A DNA stretch of 64,000 bases from Streptomyces diastatochromogenes (GCA_026913215.1 JAPTYK010000001.1:6696001-6760000); one strand, 5' to 3'; shown: positions 46,207 to 57,765, counted from the first letter of the stretch. A program made the numbers and translations. The notes: generated by a model from the letters alone, not told the origin.

Positions 46207-46730
46207 ATGCGTGCTGCACGCACTCTGGCGGTGACGGCGACCGCGTTCGCGGCGCTCGGACTCGCGGCCCCCCTCGCCACCGCCACCAACGGGCCCAGCA
46301 GCGTGACGGTCAGCCCCTTCCAGACCGCGCGGGGCGGAGACAACTCCAACGGCGTCACCGTGTCCCCCTTCGCGGTCCACCAGGGGCGCTCCTCACGATC
46401 ACCGTCCGGGGCTGCTCCGGTGGCACGGTCACGTCCAACGCCTTCGCGACGGTCACGCTCTCCGCCGCCGTGAACGGGGTCTCCACCGCCACCGCGCGCA
46501 TCTTCGACAACGCCACGCCCGGCCAGTACAACCTGGCCGTCCAGTGCGGCGGCCGTACGCTCACCCAGTCGTTCCGCGTCCTGGCCGGCCAGGGCGCGCA
46601 GGGCGGCCTCGGCGGCTCGATGGCCCCAGCTCCACCGAGATGGCCGTCGGCGGCAGCCTCGTCGCCGCCGCCGCGCTCGGCGGCGGGTCTTCATCGCCCG
46701 CCGTCGGCGCGTGACCGGCGCGGGGTCTGA
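46207..46730 (+). CDS. Secreted protein with C-terminal membrane anchor, paralogue A (frame breaks)
   Basis: ATG 46207 follows GGAGGT. A signal peptide 'LAVTATAFAALGLAAPLATA' is followed by about 110 residues of beta-rich sequence with one Cys pair region ('LLTITVRGCSGGTVTSNAFA', 'QYNLAVQCGGRTLTQSF'). Then comes 'QGAQGGLGGSM' and, after a break near 46622, 'PSSTEMAVGGSLVAAAALGG' and 'VFIARRRR'. The order of motif, hydrophobic helix and Arg cluster has the shape of a sortase sorting signal without LPxTG. Breaks are also near 46390 and 46690, so the stop (46714 or 46730) is uncertain. Confidence 0.75.
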
Positions 46731-46760
46731 CCGGCCGAACCTCCCGGTCGGCCCACGGTG

Positions 46761-46800
46761 CCCGTCGCCCCGAGTCCCTGCCAGGGCCCGGGGCGACGGG
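46761..46800. terminator. Bidirectional hairpin terminator
   Basis: CCCGTCGCCCC (46761-46771) and GGGGCGACGGG (46790-46800) are exact complements, with an inner CCCTG/CAGGG stem. It serves the two convergent paralogues. Confidence 0.8.
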
Positions 46801-46832
46801 CGTCCGACCCGGCGGGAACCCGGGCGGGAGGC

Positions 46833-47377
46833 TCAGTGGCGCCGGCCGCCCGGGAGCGGCGGCGGATCACATACGCGGTGCCGCGCCGCGCCACGACCAG
46901 CGCCCCGCCGGCGGCGAGTTCGGCGGAGCTGGGGCCATCGAGCCGCCGAGACCGCCCTGCACCCCGCGCGGGGAGTGAGGACCGTGGCGCTGATGGTCGG
47001 GGTGGCGGTGGAGGTGCCGCTGATGCTGAGGGCGACGGTGTCCTGCACGCCGCCGGTGCAGTTGAACAGCACCGTGTAGACGGCGCCGCGCTTGGCGTCC
47101 GCGTCCACCGTGGCCGTCACCCTCGCACCCGGCGCGATGGTGGCGGTGTCGAAGATGCCGGCCGAGGCCGTCGCCGTACTCGCGCAGCCGGGGCGCTCAG
47201 CGTCACCCGGCCGCCCGGGGCGACGACCGACGGCGACACGACGAAATCGCCCTGTGCCTTGGCCCCGGGTGCCCGCGGGCGGCCGCGGAGCACCCTCCGC
47301 CGCGAGGGCGGCGGGGCGGCCAGGGCGAGGGCGGCCGCCACCGACAGGGCAGTGGATGCGGCACGTATCGCGCGCAT
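46833..47377 (-). CDS. Secreted protein with C-terminal membrane anchor, paralogue B (frame breaks)
   Basis: ATG 47377 follows GGAGG and opens 'MRAIRAASTALSVAAALALA'. The body across frames reads 'GDFVVSPSVVAPGGRVTLSA', 'GCASTATASAGIFDTATIAP', 'RGAVYTVLFNCTGGVQDTVA' and 'VQGGLGGSM', then 'PSSAELAAGGALVVA', 'TAYVIRRRSRAAG'. Signal peptide, Cys pair, GGLGGSM motif, helix and Arg cluster all align with paralogue A on the opposite strand. At least four breaks (near 47310, 47200, 46985 and 46940). The function is unknown. Together with the nearby sortase it suggests a small surface-display group. Confidence 0.7.
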
Positions 47378-47540
47378 GGTGAATCCTCCGGGTCCCGAGG
47401 GGCGGTCGCGGAAGGGGGTTCCCGCGAAGGACCGCGCACCTCGATGCCCGAAACGCTAGGAGCGCCCTACCACAGCCGCGATCCCAGACGTGCGAATGGG
47501 GCACCGATGTCCCCCGGGTGGCCCACTCGCACGCGCGGAT

Positions 47541-48305
47541 TCACCGTGTGAGCTGCGGGAACAGATCGATGAACGGCGCGGCGGTCGCCGAGATGCCCCG
47601 GCCGAACGGCGCGTCGAAGTCCCAGATGAGGAACAGCAGGAAGGCGATCAGCACGCTGAAGAGCCCGGCGAGCAGCAACTCCCGGCCGGTCCTGCGGATC
47701 TGCAGCGTGAAGATGAGGCCGACCGTCACCAGGGCCCCGATGATCAGACCGAACCAGACCACGCCCGGCATCGTCTCCCCGGCGCTCTGCCCGCGCGCGC
47801 CGCGGGCGTCGTCGGCCAGGGTCACCTGGTCCACGAGCGGCTGGTACGCCTGCCCCTCGAAGTCGTTGGCCGGCTGGTAGTCGGTGACGCTGCGCCGCAC
47901 CTTCTCCAGGAGCGCGGTGCCCTCGTCGCTGAGCTCGCCCGTCTGGGACATGTGCGTCCACTCGTCGTGGACCACGTACGAGACGTACGCGTCGACGTCG
48001 GCGCGGATCCGGTCGCGGACCGCCGGCGGGTACACCTCGACGCGCGCCGAGATCTCGTGCATCGCCTGGGCCTCCTGCCGCACGGTCTCCTGGGCGGCCC
48101 CCCGGGCCTCCCAGACGCCGGCGATGGCCAGACCGAGGACGATCGCGTAGATCACGCCGATCATCATCGTCATGTACTCGATGACGTCCGGGGTCTCGCT
48201 GGGGTCGTCGTCCTCGGGGAGCCGGCGGTTGTTGATGACGACGATGGTGAGCACGACGGCGCAGGCCGCCGCCATCGCGAGGGAGAGAACGAGCCATTCG
48301 GACAT
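47541..48305 (-). CDS. DUF4239 family membrane protein
   Basis: The product has 254 residues, an intact frame, and ATG 48305 after GGAGGAA. Two N-terminal helices ('WLVLSLAMAAACAVVLTIVV' and 'MTMMIGVIYAIVLGLAIAGV') precede 'WEARGAAQETVRQEAQAMHE', the family signature. A soluble helical domain of about 110 residues comes next, then two C-terminal helices ('PGVVWFGLIIGALVTVGLIF' and 'LLAGLFSVLIAFLLFLIWDF'). Related to bestrophin-like channels in topology, but no function is established. The good frame, surrounded by broken genes, shows that the breaks do not affect every gene. Confidence 0.9.
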   Translation of the reverse strand: MSEWLVLSLAMAAACAVVLTIVVINNRRLPEDDDPSETPDVIEYMTMMIGVIYAIVLGLAIAGVWEARGAAQETVRQEAQAMHEISARVEVYPPAVRDRIRADVDAYVSYVVHDEWTHMSQTGELSDEGTALLEKVRRSVTDYQPANDFEGQAYQPLVDQVTLADDARGARGQSAGETMPGVVWFGLIIGALVTVGLIFTLQIRRTGRELLLAGLFSVLIAFLLFLIWDFDAPFGRGISATAAPFIDLFPQLTR

Positions 48306-48354
48306 GGATTCCTCCGGCGGGATTCAGAGGGTGGACGGATGAGGGGGACGCGGG

Positions 48355-49085
48355 TCACTTGGACCGGGGGCGCAGGATCGCCGTCGCGAGCACGGCGGGG
48401 CGGTGATCATCAGCGTCGCGGTGACGACGGAGGTGCCCCCTGCTTCTTGGTGTGCGTCGCCGGGCGGTAGCTGGGCAGTGCCACGGGCGCGGGCGGCGCC
48501 GGGTGGGGCCGCACCGTGGGCGGCGGCGTCGGGGACGGGGCCGGGGAGCCGGCGGAGCGGGCGCGGGCTCCGGCGGCCGCGTGGCCGGAGGCGCGGGGAC
48601 GGCGGCTCCGGGCGGGGTGCGGGCCGGGTGGCCGGCGGCACGGGCCGGGGCCTGGGCGGCTCCGGCTTCGGCTTGGGCGGCGGCGGTGTGGGGACGGGGA
48701 CGGCGACGGAGGCCGGGGCGTCGGCGTCGGGGTCGGCGTGGGCGTCGGGGTGGGCGTCGGCGTGGGCGACGGACAGGGCGGGGGCGGCTCGGGGTGGCAG
48801 GGCTTCGGGTGATGGTGGTGGTGGTCGTGCCCTTGCCCTTCCCTCGCCGTGGTGGTCGTGGCCCTTGCCCTTTCCCTGGCCCTTTCCGTCGCCGTTCGCG
48901 TTCCCCCGGTCGTCGTGGTGGCCGCCGGCGATCGCCACCGCGATCAGCGAACCGTCCGCATCGGTCGAGGCGTAGGCGCAGGCGTCTGCGGCGGCGGGCA
49001 CCGGTGCGGCGAGCAGCCACAGGAGTCCGAGGGCCGCCAGCGGCCGCGCGAGGAGTGATCCATACAGAGACACGCCGTCGAGCAT
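48355..49085 (-). CDS. Secreted His/Asp/Gly- and Pro/Thr-rich protein with C-terminal anchor (frame breaks)
   Basis: From ATG 49085 the signal peptide is 'PLAALGLLWLLAAPVPAAAD'. It is followed by 'ACAYASTDADGSLIAVAIAG' and a metal-binding-like run 'GHHDDRGNANGDGKGQGKGK'. A break near 48830 leads to 'GHDHHHHHPKPCHPEPPPPC' and nine PT repeats (48705-48770). Pro-rich linkers follow in shifting frames. The end reads 'GGTSVVTATLMITAPAVLAT' then AILRPRSK, a membrane helix with a basic tail. At least four breaks. The composition suggests a wall-spanning stalk with a His-rich head; metal binding is inferred. Confidence 0.6.
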
Positions 49086-49617
49086 GATCACATCGGCGGC
49101 GCGCCGGGGCGGAAACGCCGGGGATTCGCCGGATGGAGGGGATCTCCGGGGGTGCGGACTTGACGTTTCACCAGATGTGCGAGGCGGATTCGTCGTCATG
49201 TCCCGTATTGCCGGGCCCGCCGATTTCCAGAAGAGTGGCCGACACGGGCCGTTCAGGCCTCCCCGGCGAGATCTGTCCGGTTGTCGCCCTGTCGGACGGG
49301 ACGGCCGACAGGGCATCCTGCACCGGCGGCGGAGCCCCGGGAACGGCAACAGCCGAGGTACGGAAGGCGCCTGGGGCCCCGCCGGGCGCGAGCGGCACCG
49401 GCTCGGGAAGCGACGCACGCTCATATGCACGTGAATTTGCACAGCCTGAAGGCGTGAACTCTGCGTTCCACGAGCACGTGCCAATGGCGTGTGACCAAGA
49501 ACGGACCGCGAATTTCCGTTTCCACTCGCTCTCTCGGCGGGTGATCAGTAGCCTCACCTCGAACACCGGCCGCGCACGCATGGCCGCATCCCCCATGGCG
49601 ACTTGTTGGAGACATCG
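49086..49617. other. 530-bp region without a recognisable gene
   Basis: Frames across this stretch lack ribosome sites and known motifs. Its right part (about 49415-49560) is clearly less GC-rich than the coding flanks, as expected for a promoter region of the methyltransferase gene. A small broken gene cannot be excluded between 49160 and 49400. Confidence 0.45.
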
Positions 49618-50430
49618 ATGGAGCGTCCCGCCTGGGCCCCGCCCGGTATCGACATCTCGGTACCGAGTGTGTCCCGTATGTACGACTTCTATCTGGGCGG
49701 CTCGCACAATTTCGAAGTGGACCGGGAAGCGGCGCGCAAGGCCATGGAGTTCATGCCGGGCCTGCCCAAGATCATGCAGGCGAACCGCGCCTTCATGCGC
49801 CGCGCCGTCCGCCACGCCGTTGACAACGACGTCACCCAGTTCCTCGACATCGGCTCCGGCATACCCACCTTCGGCAACGTGCACGAGGTCGCCCGGGCCG
49901 CGGACCCCGCCGCCCGGGTCGTCTACGTCGACCACGACCCCGTCGCCGTGGCCCACAGCCGCGCCGTCCTGGACGGCGACGACGGCGCCGCCGTCGTCGC
50001 CGCCGACCTGCGCAAGCCGGCCGACATCCTCTACAGCCCCGAGGTGACCCGACTCCTCGACCTGGACCGGCCGGTGGCCCTGCTCCTCGTCGCCGTCCTG
50101 CACTTCCTGGAGGACGAGGACCGCCCCCACGAGGCCGTCGCCGAACTCGTCGACGCCCTCGCCCCCGGCAGCCTCGTCGTCCTCACCCACGCCTCGTACG
50201 AGGGCATCCCGCTGACCGAGGAGCGGGCCGGAGGCGCCGTCGGCGTCTACCGCACCATCCGCAACCCCCTGGTGATGCGGTCGGGCGACGAGATCGCCCG
50301 CTTCTTCGAGGGCACCGAACTGGTCGAGCCCGGACTCGTCCCGATGCCGCTCTGGCGTCCGGACGGTCCGGCCGAGGAGGAGGACCCGTACGCCTTCTCC
50401 GGGTTCGCAGGGGTGGGGCGCAAGCCGTGA
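49618..50430 (+). CDS. DUF574 family SAM-dependent methyltransferase
   Basis: The product has 270 residues, an intact frame, and ATG 49618 after TTGGAGAC. The opening 'PSVSRMYDFYLGGSHNFEVD' and the SAM motif 'QFLDIGSGIPTFGNVHEVAR' with 'VVYVDHDPVAVAHSRAVL' define the S-adenosylmethionine-dependent DUF574 family that is greatly expanded in streptomycetes. 'PVALLLVAVLHFLEDEDRP' is the post-I region. Substrates are unknown. Its TGA overlaps the GTG of the next gene (GTGA), so it is translated together with a cyclic-di-GMP enzyme, a recurrent actinobacterial pairing worth noting. Confidence 0.92.
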   Translation: MERPAWAPPGIDISVPSVSRMYDFYLGGSHNFEVDREAARKAMEFMPGLPKIMQANRAFMRRAVRHAVDNDVTQFLDIGSGIPTFGNVHEVARAADPAARVVYVDHDPVAVAHSRAVLDGDDGAAVVAADLRKPADILYSPEVTRLLDLDRPVALLLVAVLHFLEDEDRPHEAVAELVDALAPGSLVVLTHASYEGIPLTEERAGGAVGVYRTIRNPLVMRSGDEIARFFEGTELVEPGLVPMPLWRPDGPAEEEDPYAFSGFAGVGRKP

Positions 50431-52590
50431 AGGTCCCGTCGCAGCCGTCCGGCGCCCTCGCCGAGACCGACGGCCCCGAGGACAGACTCAGGCGGTTCGT
50501 CACCATCTGGAGCCGCGCGATCTTCCCGGTGACCGCCACCTCGCTGACCCGCTCCGAGTTCGAGGGGCACCTGCTGCCGCTGGCCCGCACCCTGTGCGAC
50601 GCCCTGCACGCCCGCCCCTTCGACACGGCACCGGCCCAGCGCACCGGAGCGGCCCTCGTCGCCGCCCACTGCACCGACCCGGACGCGCTCGGCCGCAGCC
50701 TCGGCGTCGTCGACTCGTACCTGGTCCTCTACTGCGGTACGGAGTCCGACCTCGGGGCCGAGGAACTGCGCGCCCGCTGCGCCCGGCTCCAGCACGCCAT
50801 GGCCTCCGGCTACGCGCAGGCGCTGCGCGAACGGACCCTCGGCGAGCAGGAGTCCATCGCCCGCTCCGCGCTCGCCGCCCGCAGCGCCGCGGAGATCGCC
50901 CTGCACGCCACCGAGAGCCGCTTCCGCGCGGTCTTCGACGGGGCGGCGATCGGCATCGGCATCGCCGACCTCGACGGCAACGTCCTGGAGATCAACGAGA
51001 CCCTCACCCGCATGTTCGGCGGGATGGAGGGGTCGTTGCGCAGCCGGAGGGTCAGCGAATGGGTGCACCCGGAGGACGGGCCGCACGTCTGGAAGCTGTA
51101 CGAGGAGCTGGTCCGGGGCGAGCGCGAGCACTACCGCGTCGAGAAGCCGTTCTACCGGGGCGACGGAACGGTCCTGTGGACCAACCTCACCGTCTCGCTC
51201 CTCCGGGACGCCGAAGGCCACCCCCAGTACCAGCTGGCCCTCCTGGAGGACACCACCGAACGGCGCCTGCTCCATCTGCGCCTGCGGTACGAGGCCACCC
51301 ACGACGCGCTCACCGGACTCCCCAACCGGACCCTGTTCTTCGAGCGCCTGGAGAAGGCGCTCGCCCCCGGCGACAACGCCCGCTTCGGCCTCTGCTACCT
51401 CGACCTCGACGGCTTCAAGGTCATCAACGACAGCCTCGGCCACTCCACCGGCGACCGGCTGCTCGTCGAGGTCGCCGACCGGCTCCAGAGCTGCGTCACC
51501 GGGGCCGGCGAGATGGTGGCCCGGCTCGGCGGCGACGAGTTCGTCGCCCTCACCACCGCCCCCGGCGGCGAGCGGGACGTCACCGAACTCGCCGACCGCA
51601 TCCTCGCCGCCCTCGCCACGCCGCTGAGCATCGACGGCCGCGAACTCACCGTCCGCGGCAGCCTCGGCCTGGTCGAGGGCCCGGCGGGGAGCGGACCCCG
51701 GCCGAGGTGCTCCGCAGCGCCGACATCACCATGTACCGGGCCAAGTCGGCGGGCGGCAACCGCTTCGAGCTCGCCGACCCGGAGGCCGACGCCCGCGCCA
51801 TCACCCGGCACGGGCTCACCACCGCCCTGCCGGCCGCCCTGGAGCGCGGCGAGTTCTTCATCGAGTACCAGCCGCTCGTCCACCTCGACGACGGCAGCGT
51901 GCACGGCGCGGAGGCCCTCGTCCGCTGGTGCCACCCGCAGCACGGCGTCCTCGGCCCGGACCGCTTCATCCCGCTCGCCGAGGACACCGGCCTCATCGTC
52001 CCGCTCGGCCGCTGGGTGCTCCAGGAGTCCGTCCGCCAGGCCCGCTTCTGGCAGACCCGGCACTCCGACGGCGGCCCCCTGCGGATCAACGTCAACCTCT
52101 CCCCGACCCAGCTCCACCACCCCCGCCTGGTGGCCGACACGGTCGACGTCCTGGAGCGCTCCGGCCTCGAACCGGGCGCGCTCTGCCTGGAGGTGACCGA
52201 GTCGGCCCTGATAGGCGCCGACGAGGACCTCCTCAAGCCGCTGCGGCAGCTCGCCGAGATGGGCGTGGACATCGCCCTCGACGACTTCGGCACCGGCTAC
52301 TCCAACCTCGCCAACCTCCGGCGGCTGCCGGTCAGCGTCCTCAAGCTCGACCGCTCCTTCACCCGGGGCATGCAGCAGCACCCCGTCGACCCGGTCGACC
52401 TCAAGATCGTCGAAGGGATCGTCTCCCTCGCCCACAGCCTCGAACTCGCCGTCACCGTCGAAGGCGTCGAAACCGCCGCCCAGGCCCGTCAGCTCCGCGA
52501 CCTCGGCTGCGACACCGCCCAGGGCTGGTACTACGCCCGCCCCGGCGCCCCCGACCGCATCCACTCCTGCTCCTGGCCGACGCGATCTAG
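50427..52590 (+). CDS. PAS-GGDEF-EAL cyclic-di-GMP enzyme, RmdA-like (two frame breaks)
   Basis: GTG 50427 overlaps the methyltransferase stop. Residues 1-165 are a helical domain ('RFVTIWSRAIFPVTATSLTR'). A PAS with PAC follows (about 170-285), then GGDEF with 'DALTGLPNRTLFFERLEKAL' and an intact 'ARLGGDEFVAL', then EAL with 'AEALVRWCHPQHG', 'NVNLSPTQLHHPRLVAD', 'CLEVTESALIGAD' and 'IALDDFGTGYSNLANLRRLP'. Both catalytic motifs look complete, so synthesis and breakdown are both possible. Breaks near 51690 and 52562 restore the ending LLLADAI. The order matches S. coelicolor RmdA; I infer similarity, not orthology. No membrane segment. Confidence 0.92.
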
Positions 52591-52691
52591 CCCCACGCCG
52601 CACGCCGCGCTTCACCCACCCCACCGCTGCCCACGACGGGGCGAGGCGCGGCCCGCAACGGGCGGTGGCGGGGCGCAGGGCCGTCGTGGGG

Positions 52692-53565
52692 TCAGGTGCG
52701 GCGCAGCAGGAGGCGCTGGAGTTCGCGGGCGGCTCGGGGGTGCCACGTCGCTGCGGTGGGCGAGGGCGATGGTGCGCCGGAGGCCGGGCCGGGCGAGGGC
52801 GGTCACGCGGAGGTCGCGGCCGCCCGCGCGGCGACCATCGCGGGGACGACGGCGAGGCCGAGACCGGCCCGGACGAAACCGAGGACGGCGTCCAGCTCGC
52901 CGCCCTCGACGGTGAAGGTGGGCTCGAAGCCCTCCGCGCGGCAGGCGGCGACGGTCAGCTCCCGCAGGTCGTAGCCGTGCCGGAACATGACGAGGGGCTG
53001 GTCCCGGAGGTCCTTGATCCGTACGGGGCGGCGCGGGGCCGGCTCCGAGGCGGCGGAGACGACCACAAGGTCCTCGCGGAGGAGCTCGACCGTGGTGAGG
53101 GCCGGGGAGGGGGAGGGGAGGGGGAGCACCACCAGCGCGAGGTCGAGCGCGCCGCGCGCCAGTTCCCGTACGAGGTCGTGCGAGCCGCCCTCCTCGATGA
53201 GGAGCTCGATCCCCGGGTGCAGGTCGTGGAAGGACCGCAGCACGTCCGGGAGGAGCCCGTGCACAGGCTCGGCGTCGCGCCGAGCCGCACCCGGCCCCGC
53301 TGAGCTGGGCCAGCTCCTGCACCTCCAGGCGGGCCGTCTCGGTGTCGGCGAGGATCCGGCGCGCGAGCGGCAGCAGGGCCTCGCCGGCGTCGGTGAGGGT
53401 GATGTTCCCCCGGGCGCGGCTGAACAGCTCCGCGCCCAGCTCCTGTTCCAGCGCCTTGATCTGCTGGGAGAGCGAGGGCTGCGAGACGTGGACGCGCTCG
53501 GCGGCCCGGGTGAAGTGCCGGGTCTCGGCCACGGCGACGAAATAGAGGAGCTGCTGGAACTGCAT
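52692..53565 (-). CDS. LysR-family transcriptional regulator (about three frame breaks)
   Basis: ATG 53565 begins 'MQFQQLLYFVAVAETRHFTR' with the winged-helix 'VSQPSLSQQIKALEQELGAE'. After a break near 53295 the effector domain reads 'VRLGATPSLCTGLLPDVLRS', 'FHDLHPGIELLIEEGGSHDL' and 'LDAVLGFVRAGLGLAVVPAM'. Breaks near 52830 and 52735 lead to the ending RELQRLLLRRT. It is about 295 residues, normal for LysR. It is divergent from sdhC with 96 bp between, and an inverted repeat with LysR-type spacing lies in that gap, so it probably controls the sdh operon and itself. Confidence 0.9.
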
Positions 53566-53584
53566 GGGCCCAGCGTAGAGGACA

Positions 53585-53605
53585 TCGATAGAGAAGTCCT
53601 ATCGA
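53585..53605. promoter_or_regulatory. LysR-type operator TCGATAG-N7-CTATCGA
   Basis: Exact 7-bp arms flank AGAAGTC. The inner ATAG-N7-CTAT contains the T-N11-A element recognised by LysR proteins. It is centred 30 bp upstream of the lysR start and 67 bp upstream of sdhC. Confidence 0.75.
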
Positions 53606-53648
53606 GATCAGCCGGACCATGTCTTGGACCTCTCGGGCCCTTCGGCTC

Positions 53649-53654
53649 TAGCGT
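53649..53654 (+). promoter_or_regulatory. Likely -10 box TAGCGT of the sdh operon
   Basis: TAGCGT is seven nt before ATG 53662, with TTGGAC at 53624 as a weakly placed -35 (19-bp gap). GAGGA also lies between, so a short leader is possible. Confidence 0.4.
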
Positions 53655-53661
53655 CGAGGAC

Positions 53662-54393
53662 ATGGCTCTGGCACCCCCGAGGGAGCGGACGGCCCCCCGC
53701 CCGCCGTCCCCCCCACCGACACCGTCCCGTGGCTTCTGGTCGTCGACGATCGGCAAGAAGACGGTCATGGCCGTCAGCGGGCTCGTCATGCTCGGCTACC
53801 TCGTCGCCCACGTCGCGGGCAACCTCAAGGTCTTCTTCGGCCCCGAGGAGTTCAACGCCTACGGCCACTGGCTGCGCGTCATGGGCGCCCCGGTCCTGCA
53901 CCACCACTGGGCGCTGTGGATCGTCCGGATCGTGCTGCTCGCCGCCGTCGTCGCCCACGCCGTCTCCGCGTACCAGCTCAGCCGGCGCGATCTGAAGGCC
54001 CGCCCCACCGCGTACGTCCACCGCCGCCGGCGCTCCTCCTACGCCACCCGCACCATGCGCTGGGGCGGGATCATCCTCGGCCTCTTCATCGTCTGGCACA
54101 TCCTCGACCTGACCACCGGCACCGTCCACCCCGGCGGCTTCGAGGAGGGCAAGCCCTACCAGAATGTCGTCGACACCTTCTCCACCTGGTACGGCGACGT
54201 CGTCTACATCACCGCCATGCTCGCCCTCGGCCTCCACGTCCGGCACGGCTTCTGGAGCGCCGCCCAGACCCTGGGCGTCGGCAGCGCCCGCCGCGAGCGC
54301 CTCCTCAAGGCCCTCGCCAACACCCTCGCGCTCGTCCTGACCGCGGGCTTCGTCTCCGTCCCCGTCGCCGTCATGACCGGAGTGGTGAGCTGA
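53662..54393 (+). CDS. sdhC: Succinate dehydrogenase/fumarate reductase cytochrome b subunit
   Basis: The product has 243 residues and an intact frame. Five hydrophobic segments are visible: 'KTVMAVSGLVMLGYLVAHVA', 'HHWALWIVRIVLLAAVVAHA', 'WGGIILGLFIVWHILDLTTG', 'VVYITAMLALGLHVRHGFWS' and the last 'LALVLTAGFVSVPVAVM'. The His residues in 'GYLVAHVAGN', 'VAHAVSAYQ', 'VWHILDL' and 'GLHVRHG' are the expected haem ligands of the single-subunit type B anchor, which binds two haems and menaquinone. It anchors SdhA and SdhB to the membrane. It is the first gene of the operon, one base before sdhA. Confidence 0.93.
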   Translation: MALAPPRERTAPRPPSPPPTPSRGFWSSTIGKKTVMAVSGLVMLGYLVAHVAGNLKVFFGPEEFNAYGHWLRVMGAPVLHHHWALWIVRIVLLAAVVAHAVSAYQLSRRDLKARPTAYVHRRRRSSYATRTMRWGGIILGLFIVWHILDLTTGTVHPGGFEEGKPYQNVVDTFSTWYGDVVYITAMLALGLHVRHGFWSAAQTLGVGSARRERLLKALANTLALVLTAGFVSVPVAVMTGVVS

Positions 54394-54394
54394 C

Positions 54395-56336
<1,942 letters not shown>

Positions 56337-56340
<4 letters not shown>

Positions 56341-57086
56341 GGCTCAACCTGCGCGTCTGGCGCCAGAAGGACGGCGGCGCCGAGGGCGCCATGGCCACCT
56401 ACGCGGTCGACGGCATCTCTCCCGACATGTCCTTCCTGGAGATGCTCGACACCCTCAACGAGGACCTCATCCTGCGCGGCGAGGACCCCGTGGCCTTCGA
56501 CCACGACTGCCGCGAGGGCATCTGCGGCGCGTGCAGCCTCGTCATCAACGGCGACGCGCACGGGCCGGAGCGCACCACGACCTGCCAGCTCCACATGCGC
56601 TCCTTCCGCGACGGCGACACCATCGACGTCGAGCCCTGGCGCGCTTCCGCCTTCCCGGTGGTCAAGGACCTCGTCGTCGACCGCTCCGCCTTCGACCGGG
56701 TCATCCAGGCCGGCGGCTACATCACGGCGCCCACGGGCGCGGCCCCCGAGGCCCACGCCACCCCCGTGCCCAAGGCCGACGCGGACTTCGCCTTCGAGCA
56801 CGCCGAGTGCATCGGCTGCGGCGCGTGCGTGGCGGCCTGCCCCAACGGCTCGGCGATGCTCTTCACCTCCGCCAAGATCAACCACCTGAACGTCCTGCCC
56901 CAGGGCTCCCCGGAACGCGAGACCCGGGTCCTCGACATGGTCGCCCAGATGGACGCCGAGGGCTTCGGCGGCTGCACCCTGACCGGGGAGTGCGCGACGG
57001 CCTGCCCGAAGGGCATCCCGCTGCCGTCGATCGCGGCGATGAACAGGGAATGGCTGCGGGCACGCCGCAAGGCCCCCCGGGGCTGA
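56337..57086 (+). CDS. sdhB: Succinate dehydrogenase/fumarate reductase iron-sulfur subunit
   Basis: The product has 249 residues and an intact frame, starting at the ATGA overlap. The [2Fe-2S] cysteines are in 'HDCREGICGACSLVINGDAH' and 'TTTCQLHM'. The [4Fe-4S] and [3Fe-4S] clusters are bound by 'CIGCGACVAACPNGSAMLF' and 'GGCTLTGECATACPKGIPLP'. It carries electrons from SdhA to the haem anchor. A hairpin about 100 bp downstream may end the operon. Confidence 0.95.
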
Positions 57087-57187
57087 TCGGATCCGGACAC
57101 TCTGGCGGCGTGGGCTCCGCCACACCCCGCACCCCGGAACCGAAGATCATTCACAAAAGGATCACTTTCTCCGTAGGATCTTCGCTC

Positions 57188-57209
57188 CGGGGCGCTCCCG
57201 GCCGCCCCG
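57188..57209. terminator. Short hairpin after sdhB
   Basis: CGGGGCG and CGCCCCG flank an 8-base loop. It has no T-run. The surrounding sequence (57140-57250) is relatively AT-rich and probably also holds the melC1 promoter. Confidence 0.45.
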
Positions 57210-57373
57210 ACAACAAGATCAACTCCGTTCAAAACTGTACTTACCGTGGCATCTTGGCCACTTCACGGCCAACCGGCCGCCGGAGATTTCCGGCGCGCCG
57301 ACACCCCGGGTACTGATGGGGACTGCCGGGGGCACCTGACCAGACCCCGGTCGCACCGACCACTTGGGGTTTC

Positions 57374-57765
57374 ATGTCCAGCATCACCCGCCGCCGGGCC
57401 CTCGGCGTCGCGGCGGCGCGGCAGGCGCCGCCGCCGGCCTCGCCCTGGCCGGCCAGGCCGTCGCCGAGCCCCGGGCCGCCGCCACCCCGGCCGCCCCGGC
57501 CACCCCGGACCCGTTCGACGAGGTGTACCAGGGCCGCCGCATCAAGGGCGGCCCCTCGCACGGCGGCGGCCACCACGGGGGACACCACGCGGGCGGCTAC
57601 TCCGTCACGATCGACGGCGAGGAACTGCACGTCATGCAGAACGCCGACGGCACCTGGATCAGCGTGATCAACCACTACGAGCCCGTCGCCACGCCCAGGG
57701 CGGTGGCCCGCGCGGCCGTCCGCGAACTCCAGGGCGCCCCGCTCGTTCCGCTCACCCTCGTCTGA
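57374..57765 (+). CDS. melC1: Tyrosinase chaperone/cofactor MelC1 (one frame break)
   Basis: ATG 57374 begins 'MSSITRRRALGVAA', a twin-arginine signal. Adding one G near 57413 restores 'AAAGAAAGLALAGQAVAEP'. The mature part has 'DPFDEVYQGRRIKGGPSH', a His/Gly-rich loop ('GGGHHGGHHAGG') and 'YSVTIDGEELHVMQNADGTW' to 'VINHYEPVATPRAVARAAVR'. MelC1 binds apo-tyrosinase, brings copper and carries the complex through the Tat pathway. It is 21 bp upstream of melC2 in the usual order. Confidence 0.93.
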
